Assembly (NCBI GenBank): GCA_014728045.1
Contig: WJMH01000012.1
Coordinates: forward strand, 127,239-191,238
Direction: 5' to 3'
DNA: 64,000 nt
Source: Candidatus Omnitrophota bacterium
Lineage (GTDB): Bacteria; Omnitrophota; Gorgyraeia; Tantalellales; Tantalellaceae
Shown here: piece by piece, positions 1 through 9,172 of the stretch
How positions within the stretch are numbered: position 1 is the first letter of the stretch
Layout: each line of letters opens with the position of its first letter
Translations under genes and position numbers: made by a program
Notes under the pieces: model-generated
The model's database searches: none
What the model was told of the DNA's origin: nothing
Seen by the model: the letters and a program-made list of their open reading frames with translations, nothing else

Positions 1-1
1 C

Positions 2-199
2 CTGGGGCTGGATGAGTTCAGTACTTCTCCTATCGCTGTTCCGGAGATAAAAAAGATCGTTCGTTCGATAAGTTATGACCAGGCGAAGGAGATCGCCGAA
101 AAGGCGCTTACTTTCAGCACGGGTAAAGAGGTGCAGGATTTCGCCAGGAAAAGATTGCTCGAAATAGTACCTGATATAGCCATAGAGTTGTCCGAATAA
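2..199 (+). CDS. ptsI: Phosphoenolpyruvate-protein phosphotransferase (PTS enzyme I), C-terminal end only
   Basis: This is the last 65 residues of an open frame that enters from the left edge and stops at TAA 197-199. The stretch GLDEFSTSPIAVPEIKK matches the conserved C-terminal part of the PEP-binding TIM barrel of enzyme I, which passes phosphate from PEP to HPr in the cytoplasm. The downstream segment (DQAKEIAEKAL, then a helical tail) fits the usual EI terminus. The phosphorylated histidine and the HPr-binding domain lie outside the window. A PEP synthase-like relative is less likely, because the DEFS-SPIAVP signature is typical of EI. Confidence 0.88.
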   Translation: MGLDEFSTSPIAVPEIKKIVRSISYDQAKEIAEKALTFSTGKEVQDFARKRLLEIVPDIAIELSE

Positions 200-223
200 G
201 TAGAATGTAAGGAAAGGATAAAC

Positions 224-967
224 ATGAAAGCTCTGATACTAGCTGCAGGATACGGCACGAGGCTGTACCCGTTAACGCTTGACCGCCCCAAACCCCTGGT
301 CAAGGTCGGCGGCGTTACCATACTGGAACGGCTTTTACGCAAGCTTGAGACCATCGAAGAATGTGATGAGATCTACATCGTTACCAACGACAAGTTCCAC
401 GACATGATAGTCAAATGGGTGCGCGACAGGAGTTTTTCGGTAAAGCTCAAGGTGATAAACGACCTCACCCGCTCCAATGAGGACAGGCTGGGCGCCATAG
501 GCGATATAAACCTGGTGCTGAAGAAGGAGAATCCGGAGGATGACGTGCTCATACTGGCCGGGGATAACCTTTTCGAATTCGATATAAGCGATTTCATATC
601 CTTCTCGAAGAGAAAGAACAAGTTCAGTGTCGCCCTGTATGACGTCAAGGACCGCAAACTCGCCCAGAGGTACGGGATCGTTTCGCTGGACGACGACAAG
701 AAACTGACAGAATTCCAGGAGAAACCCGATAAACCCAAGAGCACCCTTGCCTCGACCGGGATATATTTCATGCCGCAAGAGACTCTCGGGATGATGAAGG
801 ATTATATGAGGACCGATCTTGTCAAGGATGCCCCGGGCAATTTCGTCAAATGGGTTTCAGAAAAGGACGGTGTTTACGGGTATGTGTTCAACGAAGGATG
901 GTACGATATAGGGGACAAAGGTTCGCTTGAGAAGGCGGATATCGAGTACAGGAAAAAAGAGCTATAA
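224..967 (+). CDS. Sugar-phosphate nucleotidyltransferase (glucose-1-phosphate thymidylyltransferase-like)
   Basis: A 247-residue protein of the NTP_transferase family, which joins a sugar 1-phosphate to an NTP to give an NDP-sugar for cell-surface glycans. The N-terminal loop [13 protein letters not shown] with [10 protein letters not shown] just after it is the nucleotide-binding signature. AGDNLFEFD carries the metal-binding aspartate, and TGIYFMP and the EGWYDIGD region near the end are also typical. There is no C-terminal hexapeptide-repeat domain, so it is the short, single-domain form. An AAGGAAAGG ribosome site precedes the ATG. It sits 24 bases after ptsI and 20 bases before metK. 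The sugar and nucleotide specificity cannot be read from the sequence. Confidence 0.85.
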   Translation: MKALILAAGYGTRLYPLTLDRPKPLVKVGGVTILERLLRKLETIEECDEIYIVTNDKFHDMIVKWVRDRSFSVKLKVINDLTRSNEDRLGAIGDINLVLKKENPEDDVLILAGDNLFEFDISDFISFSKRKNKFSVALYDVKDRKLAQRYGIVSLDDDKKLTEFQEKPDKPKSTLASTGIYFMPQETLGMMKDYMRTDLVKDAPGNFVKWVSEKDGVYGYVFNEGWYDIGDKGSLEKADIEYRKKEL

Positions 968-987
968 TAAGGAAAAAGGAGAAATGG

Positions 988-2130
988 ATGAAGAACAGGT
1001 ATTTATTCACCTCTGAAAGTGTTACCGAGGGGCACCCGGACAAGGTTTGCGACCAGATATCGGATGCTGTGCTGGATTCTATATACAAGGAGGACCCTTC
1101 CGGACGTGTCGCCTGCGAAACCATGGTGACCACGGGCCTGGCGATAGTCGCGGGTGAGATAACGACTTCCTGCTATGTTGATATACCTAAAGTGGTCAGG
1201 AATACCATAAAGGATATAGGGTACACACATGCCGATTACGGGTTCGATTACCTTACCTGCGGTGTTATGACGTCCATTCAGGAACAGTCGCCCGATATAG
1301 CCATGGGCGTTGATGTGGGTGGTGCGGGTGATCAGGGCATGATGTTCGGTTATGCGACCGACGAAACGCGTGAATTCATGCCCATGCCCATCACCCTCGC
1401 GCATGCCCTTACCCGGCGCCTGGCGAAGATCAGGAAAGAAAGGGTGGTCAAGTATCTCCGTCCGGACGGCAAGAGCCAGGTGACGGTAGAGTACCAGGAC
1501 GGTAAACCCAAAAGGATAGCGACCATAGTGGTGAGTGCCCATCATGACCGCAAGACCGACATGAAGGATATCCACAAGGATATGAAGGAGCTTGTCATCA
1601 AGGAGGTCATCCCCCAGGAACTGGTGGATAAGGATACCAAGATATTCGTTAATCCAACCGGCCGGTTCGAGGTCGGGGGGCCGCAGGGTGACACTGGAGT
1701 TACCGGCAGGAAGATAATCGTTGATACCTATGGTGGCGTGGGCAGCCATGGCGGTGGATGTTTCAGCGGCAAGGACCCCACAAAGGTGGACAGGTCCGCT
1801 TCCTACATGGCCCGTTATGTGGCAAAGAACATAGTCGCCGCGGGAATAGCCCACAAGTGCGAGATCCAGTTCGCTTACGCGATAGGCGTACCGGAACCGG
1901 TGAGCATCATGGTGAACACTTTCGGTACCGGAAGGATCACCGAAGACAAGATCGTAAAACTGGTCAGGGAGAATTTTGACCTTACCCCCGGGGGCATAAT
2001 CGAAAAGCTCATGCTCAGGCGTCCCATATACAGGAAGACGGCCGCCTACGGTCATTTCGGAAGGGACGGGGAAGGTTTCATGTGGGAAGAGATCGACATG
2101 GCCGAGGTCCTGAAGAAAAAAGCCAAATGA
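988..2130 (+). CDS. metK: S-adenosylmethionine synthetase
   Basis: A 380-residue cytoplasmic enzyme that makes SAM from methionine and ATP. The signatures are at expected places: [19 protein letters not shown] near the N-terminus (ATP and Mg site), [15 protein letters not shown] in the middle (the classic MetK signature), and [20 protein letters not shown] at about residue 250 (phosphate-binding loop). The length is normal for the bacterial family. An AAGGAG ribosome site lies before the ATG. It is followed almost directly by ahcY, so SAM synthesis and removal of its by-product are probably co-transcribed. The leader is about 20 bases, too short for a SAM riboswitch here. Confidence 0.97.
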   Translation: MKNRYLFTSESVTEGHPDKVCDQISDAVLDSIYKEDPSGRVACETMVTTGLAIVAGEITTSCYVDIPKVVRNTIKDIGYTHADYGFDYLTCGVMTSIQEQSPDIAMGVDVGGAGDQGMMFGYATDETREFMPMPITLAHALTRRLAKIRKERVVKYLRPDGKSQVTVEYQDGKPKRIATIVVSAHHDRKTDMKDIHKDMKELVIKEVIPQELVDKDTKIFVNPTGRFEVGGPQGDTGVTGRKIIVDTYGGVGSHGGGCFSGKDPTKVDRSASYMARYVAKNIVAAGIAHKCEIQFAYAIGVPEPVSIMVNTFGTGRITEDKIVKLVRENFDLTPGGIIEKLMLRRPIYRKTAAYGHFGRDGEGFMWEEIDMAEVLKKKAK

Positions 2131-2166
2131 CCGGTGTCTGCCAAAAAGCAGTTAAAGGAGAATGAA

Positions 2167-3582
2167 ATGGCAATTTCTACCGAGGATTACAAGATAAAGG
2201 ATCCCGCGTTGGCGGATCTGGGCAGGAAAGAGATAGCCATAGCCGAGCGCGAGATGCCCGGGCTTATGTCCATAAGGAAAAAATACAGCAAGCAGAAACC
2301 CCTCTCTGGCGCGCGTATCATGGGTTCCCTTCACATGACCATACAGACGGCTGTTCTCATAGAGACGCTGATCGAGCTGGGAGCGAATGTGAGATGGGCG
2401 AGCTGTAACATATTCTCGACGCAGGACCACGCCGCGGCGGCTATGGTCGAAAGAGGTGTGCCCGTTTTCGCCTGGAAAGGGGAGACCCTCGAAGACTACT
2501 GGTGGTGCACCGAGCAGGCTCTCACTTTCCCCGGCGGGAAAGGTCCGAATCTAGTGGTCGATGACGGGGGGGACGCCACGCTCATGCTGCATCTGGGCGT
2601 GCAGGCGGGAAAGGACCCTTCGGTGCTTGATAAAGAGCCCGGCGGGGAGGACGAGGAATGTCTTTTCAAGCAGTTAAAAAGTTCCCTGAAGAAAGACCCC
2701 TCTAAAGGGGACACTCTTGTTTCGGAGTGGACAGGTGTTTCAGAGGAGACCACTACCGGGGTCAACAGACTGTACCGCATGATGAACAGCGGTACTCTCC
2801 TGGTGCCGGCCATCAACGTGAACGATTCGGTGACCAAATCCAAGTTCGACAACCTTTACGGGTGCAGGGAGTCCCTGGGTGATGGCCTCAAGCGGGCCAT
2901 GGACGTGATGCTTGCGGGCAAAGTTGCCGTTGTATGCGGTTACGGTGACGTCGGCAAGGGTTCGGCACAGTCGCTCCGGAGTCTCGGCGCCAGGGTGATA
3001 ATCGCCGAGATAGACCCCATTTGCGCGTTACAGGCGGCTATGGAAGGATATGAGGTGACGACCATCGAAGAGACACTGGGCAAAGCCGATATATACGTCA
3101 CTGCCACGGGTAACAGGGACGTAATAAGGATAGAACACATGGAAAGAATGAAAGACCAGGCCATAGTCTGTAACATCGGTCATTTTGATAACGAGATTCA
3201 GGTTTCGAAGCTGGAGAACTATCCGGGCATAAAGAAGGTGAACATCAAGCCCCAGGTGGATAAATTCATCTTTCCCGGGGGCAGCGAGATCTTTCTCCTT
3301 GCCGAAGGCAGGCTTGTAAACCTTGGATGTGCCACGGGTCATCCTTCTTTCGTAATGTCAAATTCCTTCAGCAACCAGGCCCTGGCGCAGATGGACCTGT
3401 GGAAGAACAGGGACAAGTACGAAAAAAAGGTATATTGCCTGCCCAAAAAACTCGACGAGGAGGTCGCCAGACTGCATCTTGAGAAGATAGGCGTTAAACT
3501 GACCAGGATGACCAGGGACCAGGCTGAATATATTGGCGTGCCGCTCGAGGGGCCTTACAAACCCGAACATTACAGATACTGA
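2167..3582 (+). CDS. ahcY: Adenosylhomocysteinase
   Basis: A 471-residue NAD-dependent enzyme that splits S-adenosylhomocysteine to adenosine and homocysteine, relieving product inhibition of methyltransferases. Visible are the substrate-domain strings [12 protein letters not shown] and [11 protein letters not shown], the [18 protein letters not shown] block with catalytic Lys and Asp, and the NAD loop [20 protein letters not shown]. The C-terminal KPEHYRY is the tail that reaches into a neighbouring subunit. I chose ATG 2167 because TAAAGGAG sits just upstream of it. A GTG at 2134 in the same frame would add 11 poorly conserved residues. The homocysteine produced here is the substrate of MetH, encoded at 41.8 kb. 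Confidence 0.96.
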   Translation: MAISTEDYKIKDPALADLGRKEIAIAEREMPGLMSIRKKYSKQKPLSGARIMGSLHMTIQTAVLIETLIELGANVRWASCNIFSTQDHAAAAMVERGVPVFAWKGETLEDYWWCTEQALTFPGGKGPNLVVDDGGDATLMLHLGVQAGKDPSVLDKEPGGEDEECLFKQLKSSLKKDPSKGDTLVSEWTGVSEETTTGVNRLYRMMNSGTLLVPAINVNDSVTKSKFDNLYGCRESLGDGLKRAMDVMLAGKVAVVCGYGDVGKGSAQSLRSLGARVIIAEIDPICALQAAMEGYEVTTIEETLGKADIYVTATGNRDVIRIEHMERMKDQAIVCNIGHFDNEIQVSKLENYPGIKKVNIKPQVDKFIFPGGSEIFLLAEGRLVNLGCATGHPSFVMSNSFSNQALAQMDLWKNRDKYEKKVYCLPKKLDEEVARLHLEKIGVKLTRMTRDQAEYIGVPLEGPYKPEHYRY

Positions 3583-3591
3583 GAGAGGTGT

Positions 3592-4575
3592 ATGGCAGAT
3601 AAGTTAAAGAGGATAGGAGTGCTTACTTCAGGAGGCGACGCGCCGGGGATGAACGCCGCAATAAGGGCTGTCGTGCGCAAAGCCTGTCATGAAGGCCTTG
3701 AGGTCAAAGGAGTGCTCAGGGGATACGAGGGCCTTATCAACGGCGAATTCATCGATATGGATTCCCGCAGTGTGAGCAATATACTCGGTAACGGAGGGAC
3801 CATTCTCAAGACGGCCCGCTCCTCCGCCTTCATGACCAAGGAGGGGCAGAAGCGCGCGGTAGATAACCTTTCCCGGAACGGCCTGGATGCTCTGGTCATA
3901 ATCGGTGGGAACGGTTCTTTCCAGGGAGCGCATGTACTGCATTCCGAATGGGGCGTTACGAACATAGGCATACCGGGCACCATAGATAATGACCTGGGGT
4001 ATACCGATTATACGGTGGGATCCCACACTTCGGTAGATACCGTGCTGGATGCGGTGGACAAGATACGTGATACGGTGACCAGCATGGAACGCATCTACGT
4101 TATCGAGGTGATGGGCAGGGAAGAGCCTTACATAGCCGTTATGGCAGGTCTTGCCGGGGGAGCGGAAGAAGTGCTTTATCCCGGTAAAGAGATCACGATA
4201 GAGGAGATGGCCGGGGAGATCCGTTCAGCCGAGAAGCGCGGCAAGAGGAGCTGGATCATAATCGTTTCCGAGGGGTTTTCCAGCGCCCACGATCTTTCAA
4301 GCAGCATCGCCGAAGCCACAGGTTACGAAGTCAGGCCCATAACCCTCGGCCATGTGCAAAGGGGCGGCAGACCCAACGCACCCGACAGGGTTCTCGCCTC
4401 AGCAATGGGGGTGGAGGCCGTCTCAGCCCTGCTTGAAGGCCATTCGGATAAAATGGTAGCCGTCCAGGCGCGCAAGCTCTGCCTTGTGCCTTATCTGAAA
4501 GCCTGCCACGAGAGGGAAAAGGACCAGAAGCTGTATGCCAGGACCTATGGGCTCACGAAACTTCTAGCCAAATAA
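3592..4575 (+). CDS. pfkA: 6-phosphofructokinase family protein
   Basis: A 327-residue PFK-A fold protein that would phosphorylate fructose 6-phosphate at position 1. The N-terminal TSGGDAPGMNAAIRAVVR is the nucleotide loop. GTIDND at residues 129-134 holds the catalytic base (D132), and MGREEPYIAVMAGLAGGAE is the substrate-binding helix. G129, rather than the Lys typical of pyrophosphate-dependent enzymes, argues for ATP use. The metal-binding loop reads GGNGS, with N107 where ATP enzymes have Asp (GGDGS), which may change metal or phosphoryl-donor handling. Its neighbours are ahcY 9 bases upstream and an LptF-like gene 28 bases downstream. pgi lies at 9.2 kb, so two upper-glycolysis enzymes are close by. 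Confidence 0.9.
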   Translation: MADKLKRIGVLTSGGDAPGMNAAIRAVVRKACHEGLEVKGVLRGYEGLINGEFIDMDSRSVSNILGNGGTILKTARSSAFMTKEGQKRAVDNLSRNGLDALVIIGGNGSFQGAHVLHSEWGVTNIGIPGTIDNDLGYTDYTVGSHTSVDTVLDAVDKIRDTVTSMERIYVIEVMGREEPYIAVMAGLAGGAEEVLYPGKEITIEEMAGEIRSAEKRGKRSWIIIVSEGFSSAHDLSSSIAEATGYEVRPITLGHVQRGGRPNAPDRVLASAMGVEAVSALLEGHSDKMVAVQARKLCLVPYLKACHEREKDQKLYARTYGLTKLLAK

Positions 4576-4603
4576 AGAGCCGGCTATTCACCGTAAGCAT
4601 AAA

Positions 4604-5698
4604 ATGAGAATAACAACAAGATATCTTCTTAAAGAACTGGGAGGCCCTTTTGCCGCCTCTCTTTTTGTCTCGACCATCATCCTTGCAGCCGGGAACATCA
4701 TCCAGACCGCGGACATGGTGGTGAATAAGGGCGTTGAGATAACTCAGGTCCTCAAACTATTCTTTCTTTTTTTGCCGTATGTCCTTATTTTCACGATACC
4801 CATCTCGGTGCTTGCCGCGGTACTTCTCGGCTTCGGCAGGCTTTCCAGCGACAATGAGATAACTGCCCTCAGGACGAGCGGTATAAGCATATACAAAGTG
4901 ATACTGCCTATCATCATCGCCGGTTTCATCATAAGCCTTGCAAATGTGCCGCTTAATGACAAGATCCTTCCCCAGTCGGAATACCAGGCCAGGAAACTGG
5001 CAAAGAGTCTAGGGATAAAACACCCCACCGCGATGCTCGAGCCGGGGGTTTTCGTCAAGGGATTCAAGGACTACATAATCTTCGTGCATAATGTCAAGGG
5101 CAACAAGCTCGAAGGGATAAGGATATACCAGCCTCGCGAAGGAAAGGCGACAAGGGTCATTATCGCCAAGAAGGGGGAAGTTATACCCATGCCCGAGGAA
5201 GACGCCGTCAAGCTGAGGCTTGAGGACGGAACCGCCGATGAGGTAATGCCAGACAAGCCGGATGAGTTCTACAAGCTCACTTTCAAGGAATATTTCATGA
5301 CGCTCAACCTTGAGCACGCGGTAAACACCAGCAATATCCAGAAAAAGGCGAGGGAGAAGAGCATCAAGGAACTGCTCCAGGAGATGGACACTCTGGCTGA
5401 AGATGATATTAACAGCGTTCCTCTAAGGGTCGAGCTTCATAAAAAACTCGCCCTGGCGTTCTCGAATCTGGTGTTCGTGCTGGTAGGTATCCCCCTGGCG
5501 ATCACGACGCACCGCAGGGAGAAATTCGTCGGCCTGGGACTGGCGGTAGCCCTGTTCCTTGTATACTGGGGGATCATGCTCAGCGGGGTCGCCTTCGCGA
5601 TAAGGGCCCTTATCCCCGCGTGGCTGGGCGTCTGGGCGGCGAACATGATCCTTACGGCCATAGCTTTTATTCTTTTCGGAAGGGTCGCTGGAAAATAA
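4604..5698 (+). CDS. LptF/LptG family permease (first of two)
   Basis: A 364-residue YjgP/YjgQ-family inner-membrane protein. In the Lpt machine, LptF and LptG form the transmembrane half of the ABC exporter that pulls lipopolysaccharide out of the inner membrane. The N-terminus starts RYLLKELGGPF and then has hydrophobic segments at about residues 12-35, 50-85 and 95-120. A periplasmic beta-rich domain follows (residues ~125-270), and three C-terminal segments end the protein. The EITALRTSGISIYK cytoplasmic loop is the coupling helix typical of the family. Its partner follows 9 bases later. No LptB, LptC or LptA gene is in the window. Which gene is LptF and which LptG cannot be fixed without an alignment. 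Confidence 0.9.
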   Translation: MRITTRYLLKELGGPFAASLFVSTIILAAGNIIQTADMVVNKGVEITQVLKLFFLFLPYVLIFTIPISVLAAVLLGFGRLSSDNEITALRTSGISIYKVILPIIIAGFIISLANVPLNDKILPQSEYQARKLAKSLGIKHPTAMLEPGVFVKGFKDYIIFVHNVKGNKLEGIRIYQPREGKATRVIIAKKGEVIPMPEEDAVKLRLEDGTADEVMPDKPDEFYKLTFKEYFMTLNLEHAVNTSNIQKKAREKSIKELLQEMDTLAEDDINSVPLRVELHKKLALAFSNLVFVLVGIPLAITTHRREKFVGLGLAVALFLVYWGIMLSGVAFAIRALIPAWLGVWAANMILTAIAFILFGRVAGK

Positions 5699-5707
5699 GG
5701 AAAAACA

Positions 5708-6796
5708 ATGCGGATACTGGAAAAATACGTTCTTGGGAATTTTTTGGCCGCCCTTGTTTTCTGTGTGCTCCTTCTTGTCGTGCTGGGCATTATCGGTGAC
5801 GTTCTGGGATTCATAGACGACATCTTCAAGCATGATATACCTCTGGGCAGCATCCTTTCATTTTATTTTTACCTTGCGCCTTTCGCTTTCGTGAACATGC
5901 TGCCTTTCGCTTGCATACTCAGCTCCGCTTTTGTTTTCAACAGCCTGAGCAAGCACCATGAGGTGACGGCGGTGATAGCGAGCGGGCTGAGCTTGTGGAA
6001 ACTGTTAAGGCCCGTGGTATGCGTGACCTTCATCTTGTGTATAGCCACTTTCATAATCAATGACAGATATGTTCCCCCGAGCATGCAGAAAGCGACCCGC
6101 ATCAAACAGGAGGAACTTGAAACTGGCAAGGAGAGATCCTCCTCCCACATGAAGAATATCGCGGTGTACGGTAAAGGCGACCAGATCATCTTTGCCAAAT
6201 CATATTCTCAGAAAGAAGAGAGACTTGAGAACGTCATCATTCACAAACAGGATGAAAATAACCTCGTCAGCGAGAAGATAAGCGCAAGGCTTGTTGAATA
6301 CTTGGGAGATGGTGCGTGGATGGGGACGGATGTGATCGTTTTCACTAAAGGAGAAGGCGGTCAGTTCGCGCCCGATCCCGAAGTCTACAAGAAGAAGCGC
6401 CTTGATATAAGAGAGAAGCCCCAGGACTTCTCGGCGCACCAGTGGGATCCCAAGTTCATGAGCTTTCAGCAGCTCAGGAAATACCTGCGCCTTTTCAGCA
6501 GGGGATCCCCCTCCACGGTCAGGCGGCTTCTTGTGGACCTCAACTACAAGCTGTCCTTTCCTTTCGCCGCGCTTGTTACGATACTTGTCTGCGTACCTTT
6601 CAGCATAGAAACAGGCCGTGCCAACCCGTTAGTGGGCATGGTCAGGGGTATTACCGTTGCCATGCTGTATGTACCTGTAATGGCGGTAAGCCTGGCCCTG
6701 GGAAAAGGAGGCGTTCTGCCTCCGGTCGTGGCGGCCTGGTTCAGTAACGTGCTCTTCGTGGGGCTGGGAGTATATTTCATACACCAGAAAAGCTGA
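5708..6796 (+). CDS. LptF/LptG family permease (second of two)
   Basis: A 362-residue paralogue of the preceding gene with the same plan. It begins RILEKYVLGNFLAALVF, has N-terminal membrane segments, the HEVTAVIASGLSLWKLL coupling-helix loop, a periplasmic domain at about residues 125-270, and three C-terminal membrane helices. Together the pair should form the heterodimeric membrane part of the lipopolysaccharide exporter, which indicates an outer membrane. An AAGGA ribosome site lies before ATG 5708. Its last 20 bases overlap the 3' end of the comF-like gene on the other strand, so the two transcripts are convergent with no room for a conventional terminator between them. Confidence 0.9.
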   Translation: MRILEKYVLGNFLAALVFCVLLLVVLGIIGDVLGFIDDIFKHDIPLGSILSFYFYLAPFAFVNMLPFACILSSAFVFNSLSKHHEVTAVIASGLSLWKLLRPVVCVTFILCIATFIINDRYVPPSMQKATRIKQEELETGKERSSSHMKNIAVYGKGDQIIFAKSYSQKEERLENVIIHKQDENNLVSEKISARLVEYLGDGAWMGTDVIVFTKGEGGQFAPDPEVYKKKRLDIREKPQDFSAHQWDPKFMSFQQLRKYLRLFSRGSPSTVRRLLVDLNYKLSFPFAALVTILVCVPFSIETGRANPLVGMVRGITVAMLYVPVMAVSLALGKGGVLPPVVAAWFSNVLFVGLGVYFIHQKS

Positions 6797-7469
6797 TCTG
6801 TTTTCTCGGGGTTCTGGCCAGAGTGAACCCTGATACCTTGCCCGCGCCTGCCTGGACGAGCTGCCGGGCGCAGGTCTCAAGAGTTGCTCCTGTTGTGATT
6901 ATGTCGTCCACCAGTACCACGTTCCTCCCGGCGACCAAGTCTTTGTCGATAACCCTGAAGGACCCGGCAAGGTTCCTTACCCGTTCGTTCCTTGGAAGCC
7001 CCGTCTGGGCTCCGGTATTCCTGGTTTTGACCAGGATGTGTTTATGGCTGGGGACCGAAAGCTCTTGCTGGAGGATGTGCGCGATGAGTTCCGACTGGTT
7101 ATATCCTCTTTTCCGTCTTTTTGCCGGATGCAGGGGTACGGGTATCAGGCAGTCGGAATCCTTTAGAAGGACGCCGTACTTCTCCAGGCAGGAAGAGATC
7201 ATCCCGCCGAATAAAGGGGTCACTTTGAGGCGTCCGTTGTACTTGAACTTCTTAATGCACAGGCGAAGGCTCCCTGCGTATGGTCCGCAGGAGAGGATAT
7301 TTTCGAGGGGGCCGGAACCGCTGGCAGGAGGGAGGAAGTGATCATTTAAGTCTCCCGCACAATCCGGGCAGATCGGCAGAGGGTAATCTGCGCTGTGCTT
7401 GGCGCATAAGGCGCATGTCTCGGGGAAAAAAAGGTTAACACAGGAGTTGACGATTTCTGCCAGTACCAT
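6777..7469 (-). CDS. comF: ComF family phosphoribosyltransferase
   Basis: A 230-residue protein. At the N-terminus CALC and, after a gap, CPDC form a probable zinc-binding double-Cys motif (residues ~17-38). The C-terminal half is a type I phosphoribosyltransferase fold with the PRPP loop VVLVDDIITTGATLE and the upstream block GYNQSELIA. ComF homologues take part in DNA uptake in naturally competent bacteria, but the family is widespread and the biochemical substrate is often unknown. The start is supported by GGAGGA just upstream of ATG 7469 on the minus strand. It is the only minus-strand gene I accept here. It overlaps the end of the second LptF/LptG gene tail to tail. Confidence 0.88.
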   Translation of the reverse strand: MVLAEIVNSCVNLFFPETCALCAKHSADYPLPICPDCAGDLNDHFLPPASGSGPLENILSCGPYAGSLRLCIKKFKYNGRLKVTPLFGGMISSCLEKYGVLLKDSDCLIPVPLHPAKRRKRGYNQSELIAHILQQELSVPSHKHILVKTRNTGAQTGLPRNERVRNLAGSFRVIDKDLVAGRNVVLVDDIITTGATLETCARQLVQAGAGKVSGFTLARTPRKQISFSGV

Positions 7470-7595
7470 AAAGCTTCCTCCATTTATATATATTGAGATG
7501 CGCCCCGGAGTGTTATTTCTTTCAAAAATTTTGTATTCTAAACGATATTCATATAAAATAAACCTGATAATATATTCATCGGGAAAGGATTTAAG

Positions 7596-8003
7596 ATGAA
7601 GAACGAAAACTTGTTCAATCTTTCCATGCTGGTTCTCAGGCTCGTGCTCGGGGTCATTTTCGTTGCCTATGGCGCGCAGAAGCTCTTCGGGACCTTTGAC
7701 GGCATAGGTCTGGAGGGAACGGCCAAGATGGTTGAAGGCCTTGGGTTCGGGAATGCCTATACGATCGCCCTGGCATGGGCCTGTATAGAGTTCATAGGCG
7801 GTATATTTCTCATGCTGGGCATACTGGCGAGATGGTCGGCTTTGGCGATATCCCTCACCATGCTCGTGAGGATCTGGAAAATCAATCTCATGTACGGGTT
7901 CTTTCTCCAGAACGGGGGAGTTGAATACGGTCTTTTAGTGGTGGGAGCATGTATACCCCTCATCCTTTTGGGTGGGGGCAGCTGGTCCGTCTGGGATATC
8001 TAG
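7596..8003 (+). CDS. DoxX family membrane protein
   Basis: A 135-residue membrane protein with four predicted hydrophobic segments. It opens LSMLVLRLVLGVIFVAYGAQ, followed by KLFGTFDGIGLEG, the usual DoxX sequence. Members are inner-membrane proteins linked to thiol or redox stress or to quinol chemistry, but few have a proven reaction. GGAAAGGA lies before ATG 7596. The AT-rich 126-base gap to the divergent comF gene must hold promoters for both genes, though I see no clear consensus. A ferredoxin gene follows 78 bases later behind its own promoter, so co-transcription is not required. Confidence 0.85.
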   Translation: MKNENLFNLSMLVLRLVLGVIFVAYGAQKLFGTFDGIGLEGTAKMVEGLGFGNAYTIALAWACIEFIGGIFLMLGILARWSALAISLTMLVRIWKINLMYGFFLQNGGVEYGLLVVGACIPLILLGGGSWSVWDI

Positions 8004-8023
8004 ATCGTCCCTTCCGGAGCCGC

Positions 8024-8052
8024 TTGACCCTGTGAGTTGATTCTGATAGAAT
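8024..8052 (+). promoter_or_regulatory. Sigma-70-type promoter for the ferredoxin gene
   Basis: TTGACC at 8024-8029, a 17-base spacer, then TAGAAT at 8047-8052 with an extended TGA directly before it. Each box matches the consensus at five of six positions. The predicted start point is about 20 bases before the AGAGAGGTG ribosome site of the ferredoxin gene. Called by eye only. Confidence 0.6.
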
Positions 8053-8081
8053 AGGCGAAAACGAAAGAGAGGTGCTTTATC

Positions 8082-8270
8082 ATGAAAGCTGTAATTGACC
8101 AGGACAAATGCATTGGTTGTGGACTCTGCCCCCAGATAGCTCCCGAAGTATACGAGATGAAGGGTGATAAGGCAGTTACTATCTTGGACGAGATACCGGA
8201 GGACAAGGCTGAAGCCGCCCAGAACGGTGCTGACCAATGCCCTGTGGCGGCGATAGAAATAGTCAAGTGA
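8082..8270 (+). CDS. Single-cluster [4Fe-4S] ferredoxin
   Basis: A 62-residue soluble electron carrier. Cysteines 10, 13 and 16 (CIGCGLC followed by P) and the distal C53 (CP) supply four ligands for one [4Fe-4S] cluster. The second CxxCxxC set of two-cluster ferredoxins is absent. The many acidic residues between the ligand groups fit a small acidic ferredoxin of the Thermotoga/Desulfovibrio type found in anaerobes. It has its own promoter upstream and a hairpin downstream, so it is probably a monocistronic, well-expressed unit. No redox partner enzyme is encoded beside it, although several radical SAM enzymes in the window could use such an electron donor. Confidence 0.93.
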   Translation: MKAVIDQDKCIGCGLCPQIAPEVYEMKGDKAVTILDEIPEDKAEAAQNGADQCPVAAIEIVK

Positions 8271-8300
8271 CCGCGACAGTGCTTCTTTGAATCAAGAAAA

Positions 8301-8338
8301 GACCCCTCCGCAACCCTTTACGGGGCGGCCGAGGGGTC
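8301..8338 (+). terminator. Hairpin terminator after the ferredoxin gene
   Basis: GACCCCTC at 8301-8308 pairs with GAGGGGTC at 8331-8338, with further G/C pairing inside. On the plus strand the tail is T-rich but broken (TGTTATATT). On the minus strand it is TTTTCTTG, so the element may also work in the other direction. Confidence 0.65.
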
Positions 8339-8372
8339 TGTTATATTACAAAAAAAGGACTAACTGACCGTA

Positions 8373-9161
8373 ATGAGAGCGTTGAGAAGGGTTATAGCAT
8401 TTCTATTAGTGGTTGTTCTGCTTTTGACGGGTTTCTATTTTTTCTACATGAAGCCCAGGAAAGTGATCCCCATCCTCATGTACCACTCGATAAGCGACGA
8501 TCGGGGGAGTTCACTTAATGTGACTGCGGAGAACTTCGACAGGCAGATGAGGTTCCTTGTCATGGGAGAGTATTCTGTTATCTCCCTGGATGATCTTGTC
8601 CGGGGTATCCGCCAGGAGCGCAAATTCCATCCCAAAACAGTCGTTATCACTTTTGATGACGGCTTCGAGGACAATTACCTTAAAGCTTTTCCTGTTTTGG
8701 CGAAATATAAACTGCCCGCGACGATATTCCTTGTAGCCGGCTATATTTCCGAGCGGGAAGGGTATCTTGACTGGGACCAGGTGAAGCTCATGATGGATAA
8801 CGGCATTGATTTCGGCGCACATACGGTGAACAACGTATATCTGCCTTCGGTGGAAGACACCCGCACCCTGTGGTGGGAAGTTCACGGACCCAGGAACATA
8901 ATAGAGAACAATACGGGCAAGGCGCCCGGTTATTTCTGTTATCCGACCGGCGGTTTCAACACCAAGGTGAAGAACGCCGTAAAAAGGGCCGGCTACGAAG
9001 GCGCCTGCACGACCAACAGGGGATTCGACAGGCTAAACAGGGACGTATACGAGCTTAACAGGATAAAGGTCACCAATTCCGACATGACCAAACCGTTCCA
9101 TTTCAGGGCGAAACTCTCGGGATATTATAATCTTTTCAGGAGCCCGAAAAAAGGCGATTAA
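8373..9161 (+). CDS. Polysaccharide deacetylase (NodB homology) family protein, membrane-anchored
   Basis: A 262-residue protein with an uncleaved-looking N-terminal hydrophobic segment (residues ~6-27), then a NodB domain facing the periplasm. ILMYHSISDD and TFDDGFEDN (catalytic Asp plus metal Asp) match carbohydrate esterase family 4. Such enzymes remove N-acetyl groups from surface polysaccharides or peptidoglycan. The second metal motif, normally HTxxH, reads HTVNN, so the second histidine ligand is replaced by Asn and activity is uncertain. The later motifs FCYPTGGFN and the ACTTN region are present. pgi starts 11 bases downstream, so the two probably share a transcript. The substrate cannot be deduced. 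Confidence 0.85.
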   Translation: MRALRRVIAFLLVVVLLLTGFYFFYMKPRKVIPILMYHSISDDRGSSLNVTAENFDRQMRFLVMGEYSVISLDDLVRGIRQERKFHPKTVVITFDDGFEDNYLKAFPVLAKYKLPATIFLVAGYISEREGYLDWDQVKLMMDNGIDFGAHTVNNVYLPSVEDTRTLWWEVHGPRNIIENNTGKAPGYFCYPTGGFNTKVKNAVKRAGYEGACTTNRGFDRLNRDVYELNRIKVTNSDMTKPFHFRAKLSGYYNLFRSPKKGD

Positions 9162-9172
9162 GGGGGAGTTCC

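Noticed and set aside
968-987. SAM riboswitch before metK
   Set aside because: Only about 20 bases separate the genes, too short for any SAM aptamer.
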